DNA of 64,000 bases. It comes from Agroathelia rolfsii. Taxonomy: Eukaryota; Basidiomycota; Agaricomycetes; Amylocorticiales; Amylocorticiaceae. Numbering within the stretch: the first letter of the stretch is position 1; each line of letters begins with the position of its first letter. Position numbers and translations under genes: made by a program. The notes beneath the pieces are model-generated. The model did no database searches and was not told the origin of the DNA. It was given only the letters and a program-made list of their open reading frames with translations. This document shows, one piece after another, positions 34,261 through 44,080 of this stretch. Where the stretch lies: assembly GCA_018343915.1 (NCBI GenBank), contig JABRWF010000002.1, forward strand, positions 3,162,001-3,226,000, given 5' to 3'.

Positions 34261-35079
34261 GACTATATTCCAAAGTAGAACCCTAAAGGTCAGCGAGGTT
34301 CCTGCAATGTGCCAGTGGACTCAGGCTGGCAGTAACAATTTGCGGAAAAGAATGTGATTCTCCGGAAGCATTTCTGTGAGCCGCGTCGAACTCAACTTCG
34401 ATTCTTGCACACTCGGACTTGGACTACTTCTACTACTAATACTACACTGCCAATGTGCCCATCATATATGTCAAGAATACGAATACTTTGCACAACAAAA
34501 GCTTACGTTAAGGACTACTTTTGATTAGGCTGTGCAGCGATATCTCTGACAAAAGGGACTCATTCAATACGCTCGCGCGGAATCATCATATGCCTTTTTG
34601 TTCGCCTGTCTCGCAGTTGCTTTGTCTGGCCTCGGACAATATTGAGTAGTAACGAGGATAAGTTCCAAAAAGGCTCTTAATCGGGCTCATCAGCTCCTTG
34701 TAGCAACCCTGAAAACTTCTTTTCGTAAAATGGAGCTGTTGCAGTGTCTGGACTCCCATTTGGCGGTGGTAGCCTTGAAATTTCCTTTTCGGGAACAACA
34801 ATGAGGACGAAGAACAATTAGATGCATTGTATATTTTTCAACCACCCCAGAATATTACATTACTCGAGACACTATTGCCGACATTTAGAGCTGAATAAAA
34901 GCTGGACTATGCGACTATCTTCATTCCATCCCATTTCCCCTTCTCGGTTTCCATCAGCCAGGCGCTGCAAGAGTCATTCATTCATTCATATCTTCTTCAC
35001 GACTAGTCGTCTATATCTTCCTCCAACTCTTTTTGAACGAGCTTTATACGCCACTCTTTTCACCTTACTACTTTTCATA
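34261..35079. other. Divergent intergenic stretch, MPP10 and SUR7-like gene
   Basis: About 820 bases. Two imperfect copies of a roughly 30-base segment lie at about 34700-34730 and 34769-34797 (both begin GTAGC and carry a TTTCG core). A pyrimidine-rich region at 34915-35075 lies directly upstream of the SUR7-like ATG. No coding gene is supported. Confidence 0.5.
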
Positions 35080-35990
35080 ATGATTTCTGGGTTCTCTAAA
35101 GCCGTTACACTCTATCTTGCGCCCGTGCTGATGTTAACGGCACTTTTCCTGACATTCTTTGCCTATTTTGCACCTGTTCTCATGTTACAAGACCAAGTTG
35201 CATTGATCACTGTAACACCATCCACCGCACTCACGCAGGCGGGTGTCTCAAAAGACATTGATGGGCCCAGTGTTTTCATTGGTCTCCTTGGTACGTCCTC
35301 AATGCCACACTCTTGAATGATCACAGAAAATTCAGCAAAATATAGGATCGTGCTCTCGTTCTAATAATGAGGCGGTTGTAAATTGCACTGTGCCAACGGT
35401 CTCGCCAGTTTATGGTATGTAGTAGCAATGATTCTGTTACTGGCGTGTCTCTCATGTATTCGCAGACACCTCTGTTCTCCCATCAAATGCCCCAACACTC
35501 GTCCTCACTGCACCTGCCTCGGCTAGTGCTGCCTTTGTTTCCATTGCGCTGGCGTTTTCGACCGTCTTTTTCTTCACCTTCACTCTCATCTCTTTCCGCC
35601 ACAAAATGGGCAAGGGCGGAGCAGTCTTTGAAAAACCCGCGATGCAAAACTTTTCTGCCTGGGTTGGCGTGTTTGGATTCATGATCGGTAAATACTTCTT
35701 TCTACTGTTATTTGCTTCCCTATTAATTTTATTATTAGGTATTTCGACTTTCCTCATCGTCCGCATGTGGTTTGCGAAAGCCGTCGACGATTTCAACGCC
35801 TCTATCCAAGCTGAAGACTCTGGTGCCGCCCAACTCATTGCGGGAACGAGCAACGGATTCACAAGTGAGTAGTCTAACTTTTGTCACGGTATGTTCAAAG
35901 CTCTAAAGCAATTACTATATAGTGGTTTGGGTCGCATATGCTTTCTATGCAGTCCCCGTCATCTGTTCATTGGCCAAGGTTAATGTTTGA
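35080..35990 (+). CDS. SUR7/PalI-family plasma membrane protein
   Basis: Four hydrophobic segments give the topology of the SUR7/PalI (RIM9) group. The first exon has TLYLAPVLMLTALFLTFFAY, then an extracellular loop with the paired cysteines GSC...VVNC. The second segment is AFVSIALAFSTVFFFTFTLI with a cytosolic RHKMGKG. The third is WVGVFGFMIGISTFLIVRMW. The last is MVWVAYAFYAVPVICSLAKV, ending NV at 35990. Members act at eisosomes, or as the PalI ambient-pH sensor partner. Which one this is cannot be decided. Four short introns split the gene, including the first after GGT CTC CTT G at 35291. Confidence 0.75.
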
Positions 35991-36123
35991 GCTATGAATC
36001 TGCATTGTATCTTTCATACCAAGGACAACCTGTATATTACTCACGTGTAATGGGCATGGACACTCAGCATCATCATGTATATAGATAGCATTACTTTCGA
36101 ATTGATAGACAATGGTTGTGACC

Positions 36124-37688
36124 TTAACCGCGATTTCCTTCACCTCGAACTTGAACGTCAAGACACTTACGCAGGCCGAACCTTGTCTCGCCTATGGCCC
36201 AATCTCTGATTTCGGAATCAGCTTCTTTTTTGAAGAACGGTTCGACACAGATCTTCCCAATGGATGAAAAGAGATCCCGAAGGATCCACTCAAGTCGTAG
36301 GCCTGTAAGTTCGATCGCCGGCTCGGCGTTGATCTCCAAAATCTTGACGTCGAACGAGGCGCCTGTTTCCGTGACTGTATGCTCTACCAAGAAATCGACA
36401 CCGTACATCTCGAATGCGTTCGGAAGTGGCTATGTATTTGGAGTTAATGTATGAGACGGATCAAATAAAGGGGCTGGCCTCACCTGAAAATGAACCGGAG
36501 TGGCTAGTGCTGCTCTGAACACATCGGCTAGTATTTCAGATGCTTGATTGATGATGTCGTCGATGTCGGCCTTTGAAAGCGGTTGATGATCTGTGCCAGA
36601 AAGTACGGTACATCCCATAAGCTCTTCTAAGAGACGGACGCCTTCTTCTCCTCTGTGTGTCTGGAGGGAGGTGTTGGTAAGATGGGGAGATAGATCCGTG
36701 ACATCTTCGGAATCTTGAGGCATCGTGAACGGTTTTGATGAAAATAGAGCCAAGACCTTGGGGTATAGGTAAAGTGAAAGTGCACCAGACGCGACGCAGT
36801 AAATACGTAGATGGAACTGTCAATTATGTTGATAAGAAGAAGAAAAATACAATAGGTAAACGCAGTCAAACCTTGTGTCCTTCTGAATCAGAAATAGGTA
36901 TACTTTTGGTCTGATTTGTCTCTCGTGGATCGATCAACAGAGGTGAAGAAAGATATTCCTAAAGATGAGGATCATTAAAATTCAAAGCACCTGTCGTCTG
37001 GGATATGAGCCAACTTGGATGACAAAATGTCTTAGCTGAGAGGTTATGACTGCAGTGTCGGGGCCACTCATGCTTTCGGCATCTTCAGATCCATTGTCCT
37101 CATCGTCTTCATCGTCTTCGAAGCCTTCAAAAATACGCTGTAAGGTATCCTTGGAGTTGAACAACCGAATACCCATTCCCCTATCTGCCATGCCTGGTTT
37201 TAAAATCCACCACTTATTCTGATGATCTAATTGCTCGCCGAGCTCCCACAGATCATCTCCCCACCTGGGGGGGCATGAGGTCGAGTTTGGGAACTGGTAG
37301 TTCAGATAATCACAAACATTTCGTCCAGTTCATCGGCGAAAGATATTTCCAACTCCCATGTTTGGGGTACCGCTTTCGCCAGGATGCTTTCCGGGTACTT
37401 GGTATTGTAAGATTTTATAGATCGTGCCAGAAAATGCTTGCGAATGAGTGCTTTGCGGAAAATATACGACGCCGACAAGACGGAGTTGGTTTTTAAGTGT
37501 GTTTTCTCATGATCAATGGCGTCATAGGTAGCCCATTGCAGCAGTGGATGATCGCCTGACTGGGTGGTAGTAGTAGAGTCTGTCCATAGCACCCTGAGCT
37601 GGAGCTGAGATAATGCGTTGCGGACGAGTGAGTCTGTGAGGGGGGCTGTAGGCCAGGAGACAAATGCACTGATTTCTTCCATGGACAT
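36124..37688 (-). CDS. Tubulin-tyrosine-ligase-like (TTL family) ATP-grasp enzyme
   Basis: TTL-family enzymes add amino acids to protein C-termini or side chains; in yeast the Pby1 member is linked to P-bodies. The start is MSMEEISAFVSWP at 37688. Family landmarks are NSVLSASYIFRKALIRKHFL, WWILKPGMADRGMGIRLFNS (the KP..RG.GI nucleotide-binding motif), an acidic insert of about 20 residues, RHFVIQEYLSSPLLID, KFHLRIYCVASG, YLYPKVLALF, and the metal site MYGVDFLVEHTV...VKILEINAEPAIE. The TTL signature E-I-N-A is intact, so catalytic competence is likely. The substrate is unknown. The stop is at 36124. At least four introns are present. The 5' end is divergent from MMM1 with 277 bases between starts. 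Confidence 0.88.
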
Positions 37689-37878
37689 GACGAACAAATG
37701 GAAATACAGATCACAGAGCAAACGAGACTTGGAGAAAAAAAAGTTTTACTGTGTCGGTGGGCGGGCTCCCGATGGATCTACGCCGGACGGGCATCAGTGA
37801 TCGTAGCCGGCGAGGCGTGACGAAAGCATTGCCGAACAGCTTCGAGTTGCTATACTGGTCATACTTTTCTCGAAAATC

Positions 37879-37956
37879 ATGGCTCTACCTCCACCTCCAG
37901 CTGAGCTCGTCCTTGCCAGTGGCCTGTTGCTACTCCTGCTATCTCATGAGGCATAA
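37879..37956 (+). CDS. Candidate upstream ORF in the MMM1 leader, 25 codons
   Basis: An ATG at 37879 opens 25 codons and stops with TAA at 37956, nine bases before the MMM1 ATG at 37966 and in the same frame. The peptide (MALPPPPAELVLASGLLLLL..) ends in a Leu run. If it lies within the MMM1 transcript it would reduce or condition MMM1 initiation. Whether the transcript starts upstream of it is unknown. Confidence 0.35.
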   Translation: MALPPPPAELVLASGLLLLLLSHEA

Positions 37957-37965
37957 ATCCAAAGC

Positions 37966-39089
37966 ATGAGCAGCAACTATATATTCACTCTGGAGCCCAC
38001 GTTCACCCAGGGTCTCGTGCTCGGCCAGCTGTTTATCCTCACTCTTCTCGCGCTTATTCTTCGCTACCTTTTCTTGGACTCTACAAAATATCCCTTCGAG
38101 ACACCCTCTTACCATCCTAGAGTAGACCCAGAGTCTACCTCCAAGAGACCGCATATCTTTACTCTTGATTCCGAGGAGGCACACGATGGCCACTCAGAGT
38201 CAGCCAAGTGGTTTAATGCTCTGATGGAACAGGTACGTCACACTACCACCACCGTTATGCATGATAAGCATTCCTGAGTCCGCGTAGGTTATGGAAACGT
38301 ATCGTAACAAGTTACGAGATGACCTCCTTGATGATGCGGGTCTGGAAATAGCTAGAAGACGGATTGAGGATTTCGCAAATGCGCAGCGTCCACCCACTTT
38401 CATGGTATGGGCTTAAATTCTCGCTTCAGGTGTTCTCCTCGTCTCACTTGCATAACCCTAGGACCACATACAAATTCATGCCATTGATTTGGGGACGTCT
38501 GCTCCTCGGATATCCAATGCTCGCGTTGATCTATCTGACCCCAAAGCAGGCCCCGTACGTCCTCGTGATTGCTTCGCTACGAGAGATAGAGATACTGACA
38601 ATTGCTTTAGAAAATAGAATGTGACCTCAGCTATTCTGACTCTGTTTCTGTTTCGCTTTCGACATCATGCATGTTCAACTATCCTATACCCTCTTTTGCC
38701 CGCCTTCCAGTCTCTTTAACGATTTCGCTCTCTCAATTTAAATCCACAGTATGTTGCACCCATGCCTGTCTCACCAGGGTCTCCCTAACGACACTACTAC
38801 CTTCTTCTTTCCACAGCTTATAATCACGCCACCTTCTCCATTGTCTCCAGCACCATTTTTAACTCTGGAGCTATCACCAAACTTTACGCTGAGTCTAAAA
38901 ACAACGTCCCTGATGGGCAGCAGAGCAAAGTTGGCGAATATTCCCAAGTTGCACGAACTGATTGAACATCAAGTTCGACGTATCATCGTCGCTAAAGGAA
39001 AACGGCACGTCGTCATGCCGGGGATAGCGACTGTACCAGAGGTTAAAGAAGAGATTAAGAAGGAAAAAGAGAAAATTGATGTCGATTGA
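37966..39089 (+). CDS. MMM1: Maintenance of mitochondrial morphology protein 1 (MMM1), ERMES subunit
   Basis: MMM1 is the ER-anchored subunit of ERMES, which tethers ER to mitochondria and moves phospholipids. Five exons (37966-38232, 38288-38404, 38462-38554, 38611-38748, 38817-39089) give 295 residues. The N-terminus FTLEPTFTQGLVLGQLFILT, then LLALILRYLFLDS, is the characteristic lumenal segment plus single membrane helix. The SMP lipid-binding domain follows: SAKWFNALMEQVMETYRNKL, ARRRIEDFANAQRPPTFMDH, IQIHAIDLGTSAPRISNARV, ECDLSYSDSVSVSLSTSCMF, LPVSLTISLSQFKSTLIITP, SPNFTLSLKTTSLMGSRAKL, IPKLHELIEHQVRRIIVAKG. The C-terminus is Lys/Glu-rich. A 25-codon upstream ORF ends nine bases before the start. 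Confidence 0.94.
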
Positions 39090-39293
39090 CTTGTTTGCAA
39101 TACACATATTTTGCAGGTGTTGTTTTTTCTACATTATGTTATTTTATTAGTGAATTTTATCTGGCTAGAGCGTCTGTAGAATCACGACGGTGGCTAGGAA
39201 AATGATAATGGTTTGGGATAGTATTGGTGTGGCATAGCATGCCCGGGTCCAAACGAGGCACCCAGAGTTTGATTAAACCCCAATGTCATCGAT

Positions 39294-40072
39294 CTATTGC
39301 TGAAGCTGTTCATAGCATGAATCCCCTTCAATGTAGTCAACTGTAAGCTTGTCTACGGCAGCCGCATCCCCAAGGCGATGATGCCGAGTCAAATCAGACA
39401 TCTCTGCCGGCGTAGCAACCAGAGCAAGTGGGAAGAGCGGCTCATAGTCAAATTCTCTGAGTGGTGTTGGTAATTGACCTGTCGGAACAGCGAGGTTGGA
39501 TAAAGGAGGAGACAATAGGACAAGACCTGATGCTGGGTTGGAGGATATGTATGTCTGCGCTATGAGTGTAGTTGTCGACCTAGCAAAGATGACTGGAGGA
39601 AAGGGTGTTGTATTTTGACGCAGTGCCATTTTCATGTCTTGAGTTGTTCGCAGAAAAGCTAGCATAAATGGCGATAGAAAAGGCTGAAAAGTACACTCGT
39701 ACCTGCTTCAAAGCGGTCCATTATACCCTGCGAGTCGAGTGTGTTCAGGTCTGAAGGAAGTTTGAACTTGCATAAAGTGCTGGCGAACCCAAGTCGTCCA
39801 AAGCGATCCATCATGTTTTTCATCCTAATCCGTTTGCATAAGGATCACTGTGAAGGAGCTACAGAAGAATCATGATATGACCAGCTGCTTGCATGGTTAT
39901 CCCATTCATCCAAGGACAGAAATAACAATGGTGTTGGTGCATATCGAGGAGCACTCGGGTTTGGCTCCTGTGTTACAAGGTTTACAGACGAGCTATACGA
40001 TTTATGACATCTCCCGAGTCCGCTGGGCCTGATGACCCTAGTGGCAGTTGCAAGACGGTAGCGGAGGAACAT
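39294..40072 (-). CDS. Alpha/beta-hydrolase-like protein, possibly mitochondrial
   Basis: The proposed start at 40072 gives an Arg-rich, acid-free presequence (MFLRYRLATATRVIRPSGLG). Then come PTPLLFLSLDEWDNHASSWS, DRFGRLGFASTLCKFKLPSD, and, after an intron, PPVIFARSTTTLIAQTYISS and NPASGLVLLSPPLSNLA, ending CYEQLQQ at 39294. This layout matches a small basidiomycete alpha/beta-hydrolase-like family I recall only loosely. The usual GxSxG elbow is replaced by ARSTT, so hydrolase activity is uncertain. Frame continuity around 39840 is odd: CAG is followed by TGA, then 21 more bases before the frame continues. Either a 24-base intron is removed or the gene is interrupted there. Its start is only about 140 bases from the CDK11 start on the other strand. 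Confidence 0.55.
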
Positions 40073-40210
40073 GGTCTAGTAAGTAATCGCCGTAACGGGT
40101 ACAAGTCAGCAGCGGTCCAAACCAATACCACAATTGGAAAGAAACACATTCTCACCTTACAAACTTTGAGCTACCATTTACCTGTTGGCTTGACTTTCTT
40201 ACTCTTCACA

Positions 40211-41608
40211 ATGTCTGCACCAGAAGAACCGTCTTCGCGCTCGCCTTCTCGAAAACGATCCAAATGGGATGATCAGGACGAAGAGACACACATAGACCCG
40301 CCTCCCCAGCCCAAAAGACGCGCACGAACACGCCCTGCAGGCAAAGTTGTTATGCCTGATCCTGACGACTCGGAGTCCCCTGAGCCATCGTCCTCCAATG
40401 CCTCTCGACCTCGTCCTCCTGCCCATAGCATATATGTTCCACCTAGAACTCATCATCCGCCCATAACACCATCTCGTTCTGTCTATAGCTATGAGCGCCT
40501 CAACCAGATCGAGGAAGGGTCCTATGGCGTTGTATATCGTGCAAGAGACAAACAAACAGGAGATATTGTCGCTTTAAAAAAACTAAAGCTGGACGAAGAG
40601 AAAAACGGGTTCCCCATTACCGCCCTCAGAGAGATTAATGCCCTCATGACTTGCCGGCACCAGAATGTTGTCAGAATCCGGGAAATTGTCGTTGGAGAGA
40701 CGTTAACTCAGTATGTGACTGTAAATCATATGAATGGTATTTTGCTGAGTTGAAGGGACAAGAGTCTTTGTTGTGATGGATTTTATCGAGCATGATTTGA
40801 AGACTCTACTGACGTTGATGCCCTCGCCTTTCCTGCAATCTGAGATCAAGACGCTGATGCTTCAGCTTCTTTCTGCTGTCGCACATTGCCATTCTCAATG
40901 GATACTGCACCGCGACTTAAAAACGAGCAATCTTTTGATGAATAACCGTGGGACTATCAAGGTCGCAGACTTTGGCCTTGCAAGGCGGTATGGAGACCCC
41001 GTAGGTGTTGGCGGCATGACTCAACTAGTGGTTACACTATGGTATCGGTAAGTCTTCCTATTTCTGATTCTGGAGTAAAACTATAACAGATTCCTCTTAG
41101 TGCACCGGAAATTCTCCTTGGAGCAACTATCTACTCGACAGCTGTCGATATGTGGTCTGTTGGTTGCATATTCGCAGAGCTTCTTCTCAAGGAGCCTCTC
41201 TTTCAGGCTAAAGGCGAGATTGAGTTGCTCTCAATGATTTTCAAACTATTAGGCCCACCAAGCAATGAATCATGGCCTGGTTTCATGTCTTTGCCTCTGA
41301 CAAAGACATTATCTATTCCTTCGCCGCAACCTCACCAATTCAGGAGCAAATTCCCATATCTGAGCGCAGCGGGGATTGACTTGTTGATGTCTTTCCTCAC
41401 GTACGATCCTGAAAGGAGAATTACTGCTGAAGAAGCCCTCAAGCACCCTTACTTTACGTACGCCTTTATATTTCATGCTGTACCCACTGGTTCTGATTAC
41501 AGTCAGCGAATCGCCATTACCCAAACATCCCGATCTGTTTGGGTCGTTTCCCTCTGCCGCAGCCGGAGAAAAGTATGTCACCTCAGTTTCCATTTTGATA
41601 GTGTGCGT

Positions 41609-41643
<35 letters not shown>

Positions 41644-41728
41644 CAATTGTAGGCGCAGAAAGCCTTTCGAAAGTCCCTCGGCGCCCAGCAGGGCGGCAGA
41701 TTACAAGTTATTAACGGATTTCGATTGA
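40211..41728 (+). CDS. Cyclin-dependent kinase of the CDK11/PITSLRE class
   Basis: Five exons (40211-40710, 40763-41047, 41101-41457, 41507-41572, 41653-41728) give 427 residues. A basic, Pro/Ser-rich N-terminus of about 95 residues precedes the kinase domain: [20 protein letters not shown], the C-helix [14 protein letters not shown] (PITSLRE-like, with T to A at one position), [15 protein letters not shown], catalytic [30 protein letters not shown] with the T-loop [14 protein letters not shown], and [20 protein letters not shown]. The C-terminal lobe ends [20 protein letters not shown] and a tail to [10 protein letters not shown]. Such kinases act in transcription and splicing coupling and in mitosis. 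Intron 4 contains a 29-T homopolymer. The start was set at the ATG at 40211; the upstream in-frame reading from 40004 is leader. Confidence 0.92.
41613..41641. repeat. Poly(T) tract of 29 bases in CDK11 intron 4
   Basis: An uninterrupted T run lies between the donor at 41573 and the acceptor TTGTAG at 41652. It serves as an extreme polypyrimidine tract. Its exact length is likely to be polymorphic or affected by sequencing error. Confidence 0.8.
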
Positions 41729-41803
41729 TAAATCGGATGGTGTATCGTATTTATATACTCATAAGTGTGTATGAGGGTAACAAACAAGTAAACTTTTTAA
41801 ATA

Positions 41804-43728
41804 TTATACGTCAATATCCTCCGCCGTTCCATTGCCTTCTACACTCTCCATTCCGTCGTCCTCTGCATCAATCAGTTCATCGTCTTCTGCATCCTCCTTT
41901 GCATCCTCTCCTCCGTTTTCCTCCACACCCTCAGCTCCGTCATCCCCTCCGTCACCCTCTTCTGCGACATCCTCGCCACTAGACTCTGTATCCATTTCAG
42001 CATTCAGCAAAGCCCGGCAGCGTTCAAATTTCTTGTCCGTCGCTTCGTAACTGCTGCTCTTGGCATGGTACTTCTTGACATCCTCGATGACGAACCCGTG
42101 TCTACCAGCAATAACCAATAACCTAGGGTCGTCCGCCGAAGACTCGCCCCTATAAATCATCATTAGCCTCCCTTATTGCGGTCAATCAAGAAAGCATACG
42201 ACAGCGCACCTTTGTTTGCTCCATGCTGGCGGTACTTCCGTCCCTACACGTATATCCCATTGACTAGATTGAGTGCCATCTTCTACATTGGTCGCGTTTC
42301 GCTGCCGCTTGTGTGGTGAGGCCTGACTGGCACTATCTTCACCCTCCTTGGGCGGTCTTCCCCGTTTTCGAATGGGCTGTTGAAGCGTTTCGGTAATTTC
42401 ATCTTCCACCTTGAATTCGCCGTCTTCGTTTTTGTTATCATCACCACCATTGACAGCGGTGGACACGGACATGATTTGACGGCTCTTGCGCCCGTTTTTC
42501 TCTAGGCGAGCGTAGTGCAGCTGCCCCGACGCTCCGGGCTGAGTAGGGATACCCGACTCGATGATCTGGTCGATCATTTTGTTGAATTTGTCGGGGTTCT
42601 TCTTGTACCGCTCGCGCCAGGACTGCCAGGGGTGTCTCGCGACCCAGTCATAACCCGGGTGACCTCCCTATGTTGATTGAATTGTAATAAGAAGAAAGAA
42701 GGGACATTGATTGGATAGTTGATTAGAAGCCTGTACCATAGTACACAAATCTTGATACAGAATCTTCCCTACTCGGCCTCCTCGTTGATTGTCAGGGATT
42801 TTTTCCGCTATCCATTCTGCAAGGTGATAGTCGTCAGCCTCTGTGAATTCTACGCGTCTGTGTACGTGTGCCGATCGAAAAGATGATTATAATGCATGAG
42901 CCACGGAAGAACAAAAAAAAAAAGCACTTTTGTGTTTTTGAAGTGGAACACGTACACTCCTCCAGACGGCCGTCCTCCAGGGTTCTTGTATACAACAGGA
43001 GTGAAGAAAGCGGTGCCTCTATCGATACACTTTCTGACCCAAAGCCAGGATTCAAGATGTCTGTGAGGCCCGTCTCTGAATAGCTTGTCGAGCCGCTTCC
43101 ATGAGTCGGACGTAGGTTCGGCCAGGACAACGAAGGCATCTTGTTCGGAGGCATGGGGGTCGCCACCGGCTTGCTGAACATTGTAATTAAGATTAGATAA
43201 AACGAAAAAAAAATTAGTATAAGAAAATGATGAATAAATAAATATGAGTAGTGGCAACGCACCTCGATGCGAGCGGCAAGTGCCTCGCGCGCACGTTCGT
43301 TCGTGATACTCCGATGGATTAATATCTTCATAGGCTGTCCGTCGCGCAAGAATACTTGAGGAATGAGCTTCTTGATACTCTGACACGCCTCCGGGAACGA
43401 GTACGGCACGAAATATCTCTGTGGTCGTTCGCGATCCGTCCAGCAGCTGCGAAGGCGTTGGGCTTCGGGTCCATTCTGGATTAGAATGTAGCCTCTACGG
43501 GGCACTTTTGATTCCACCGACCCGCCGTGGGCCTGATGTGACAAGAATTCGTAGTAAGCACACAGAAAATGAAACGACAAATAGGAGGCCGCCGCCGCTT
43601 GCGATGATGATGACACACACTTCAATTATAGCTGACACGCTCGCATGAATGTCATCCGGGATATCTTTTGCAATGAAAAATTTCAAGGGGAGACCCTCTT
43701 TGTCTTGGAATAACTCGGTGTCCGCCAT
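41804..43728 (-). CDS. RAP1: RAP1/TERF2IP-like telomere protein (BRCT plus Rap1-Myb)
   Basis: A shelterin-type protein of the nuclear telomere. The start at 43728 gives MADTELFQDKEGLPLKFFIA, the opening of the RAP1 BRCT domain, continuing IIEAHGGSVESKVPRRGYIL and FVPYSFPEACQSIKKLIPQV. A second BRCT-like block follows: MKILIHRSITNERAREALAA, RIEQAGGDPH, AFVVLAEPTSDSWKRLDKLF, LESWLWVRKCIDRGTAFFTP. Next comes a Rap1-type Myb domain: RRVEFTEADDYHLAEWIAEK, GGRVGKILYQDLCTMGGHPG, HPWQSWRERYKKNPDKFNKM. The C-terminal part has a basic patch (PIRKRGRPPKEG), a helical block GFVIEDVKKYHAKSSSYEAT and FERCRALLNAE resembling the RAP1 C-terminal interaction region, and a long acidic tail, stop at 41804. About five introns are present. 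Confidence 0.85.
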
Positions 43729-43790
43729 AAAGTGACAGGATGAGTGGAGGGAGGAGAGGTGGATTTGATGAGAGAGATGGTGGGCAGGGC

Positions 43791-43803
43791 TTAACCCTAA
43801 CCC
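43791..43803. promoter_or_regulatory. Telomere-repeat motif (telobox) upstream of RAP1
   Basis: TTAACCCTAACCC reads on the complementary strand as two tandem telomere-type repeats, GGGTTAGGGTTAA. It lies about 63 to 75 bases upstream of the RAP1 start codon. A half-site, CAGGGTTT, lies further out near 43845. A regulatory role is inference. Confidence 0.6.
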
Positions 43804-44080
43804 GCTTCCGAATCCCCCTCGGCTTCTCCCCCATATCCCTGTTCAGGGTTTCGCCACACATCGGTGACAGTCTCAGCCACCAACGTTCGGTCAGCCTCTT
43901 GCAATGTACGTCACCTTTGACATGTTGGGGTGAATTCTATGTCTTTATAAAAATAGATGGATGTATGTAATAATGATGCGTGATTGATAAGAAAGCATGC
44001 AATGATTGCGAACAAAAGAGTATCCAATAGGTACGGGCAAGTAATAATCTATATACTACCGGTGGATGCTCGCTGAGCAT

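Noticed and set aside
34586..34801. Minus-strand ORF with two similar segments (KRKFQGYHRQM and KRSFQGCYKEL)
   Set aside because: The duplication is real but short and diverged. The frame lacks a credible gene context between two divergent promoters, so I list it only as intergenic sequence.
41725..42050. Plus-strand His/Pro/Ser-rich ORFs beyond CDK11
   Set aside because: These are antisense to the acidic tail of RAP1; the apparent repeats mirror GAG/GAA/GAT codons.
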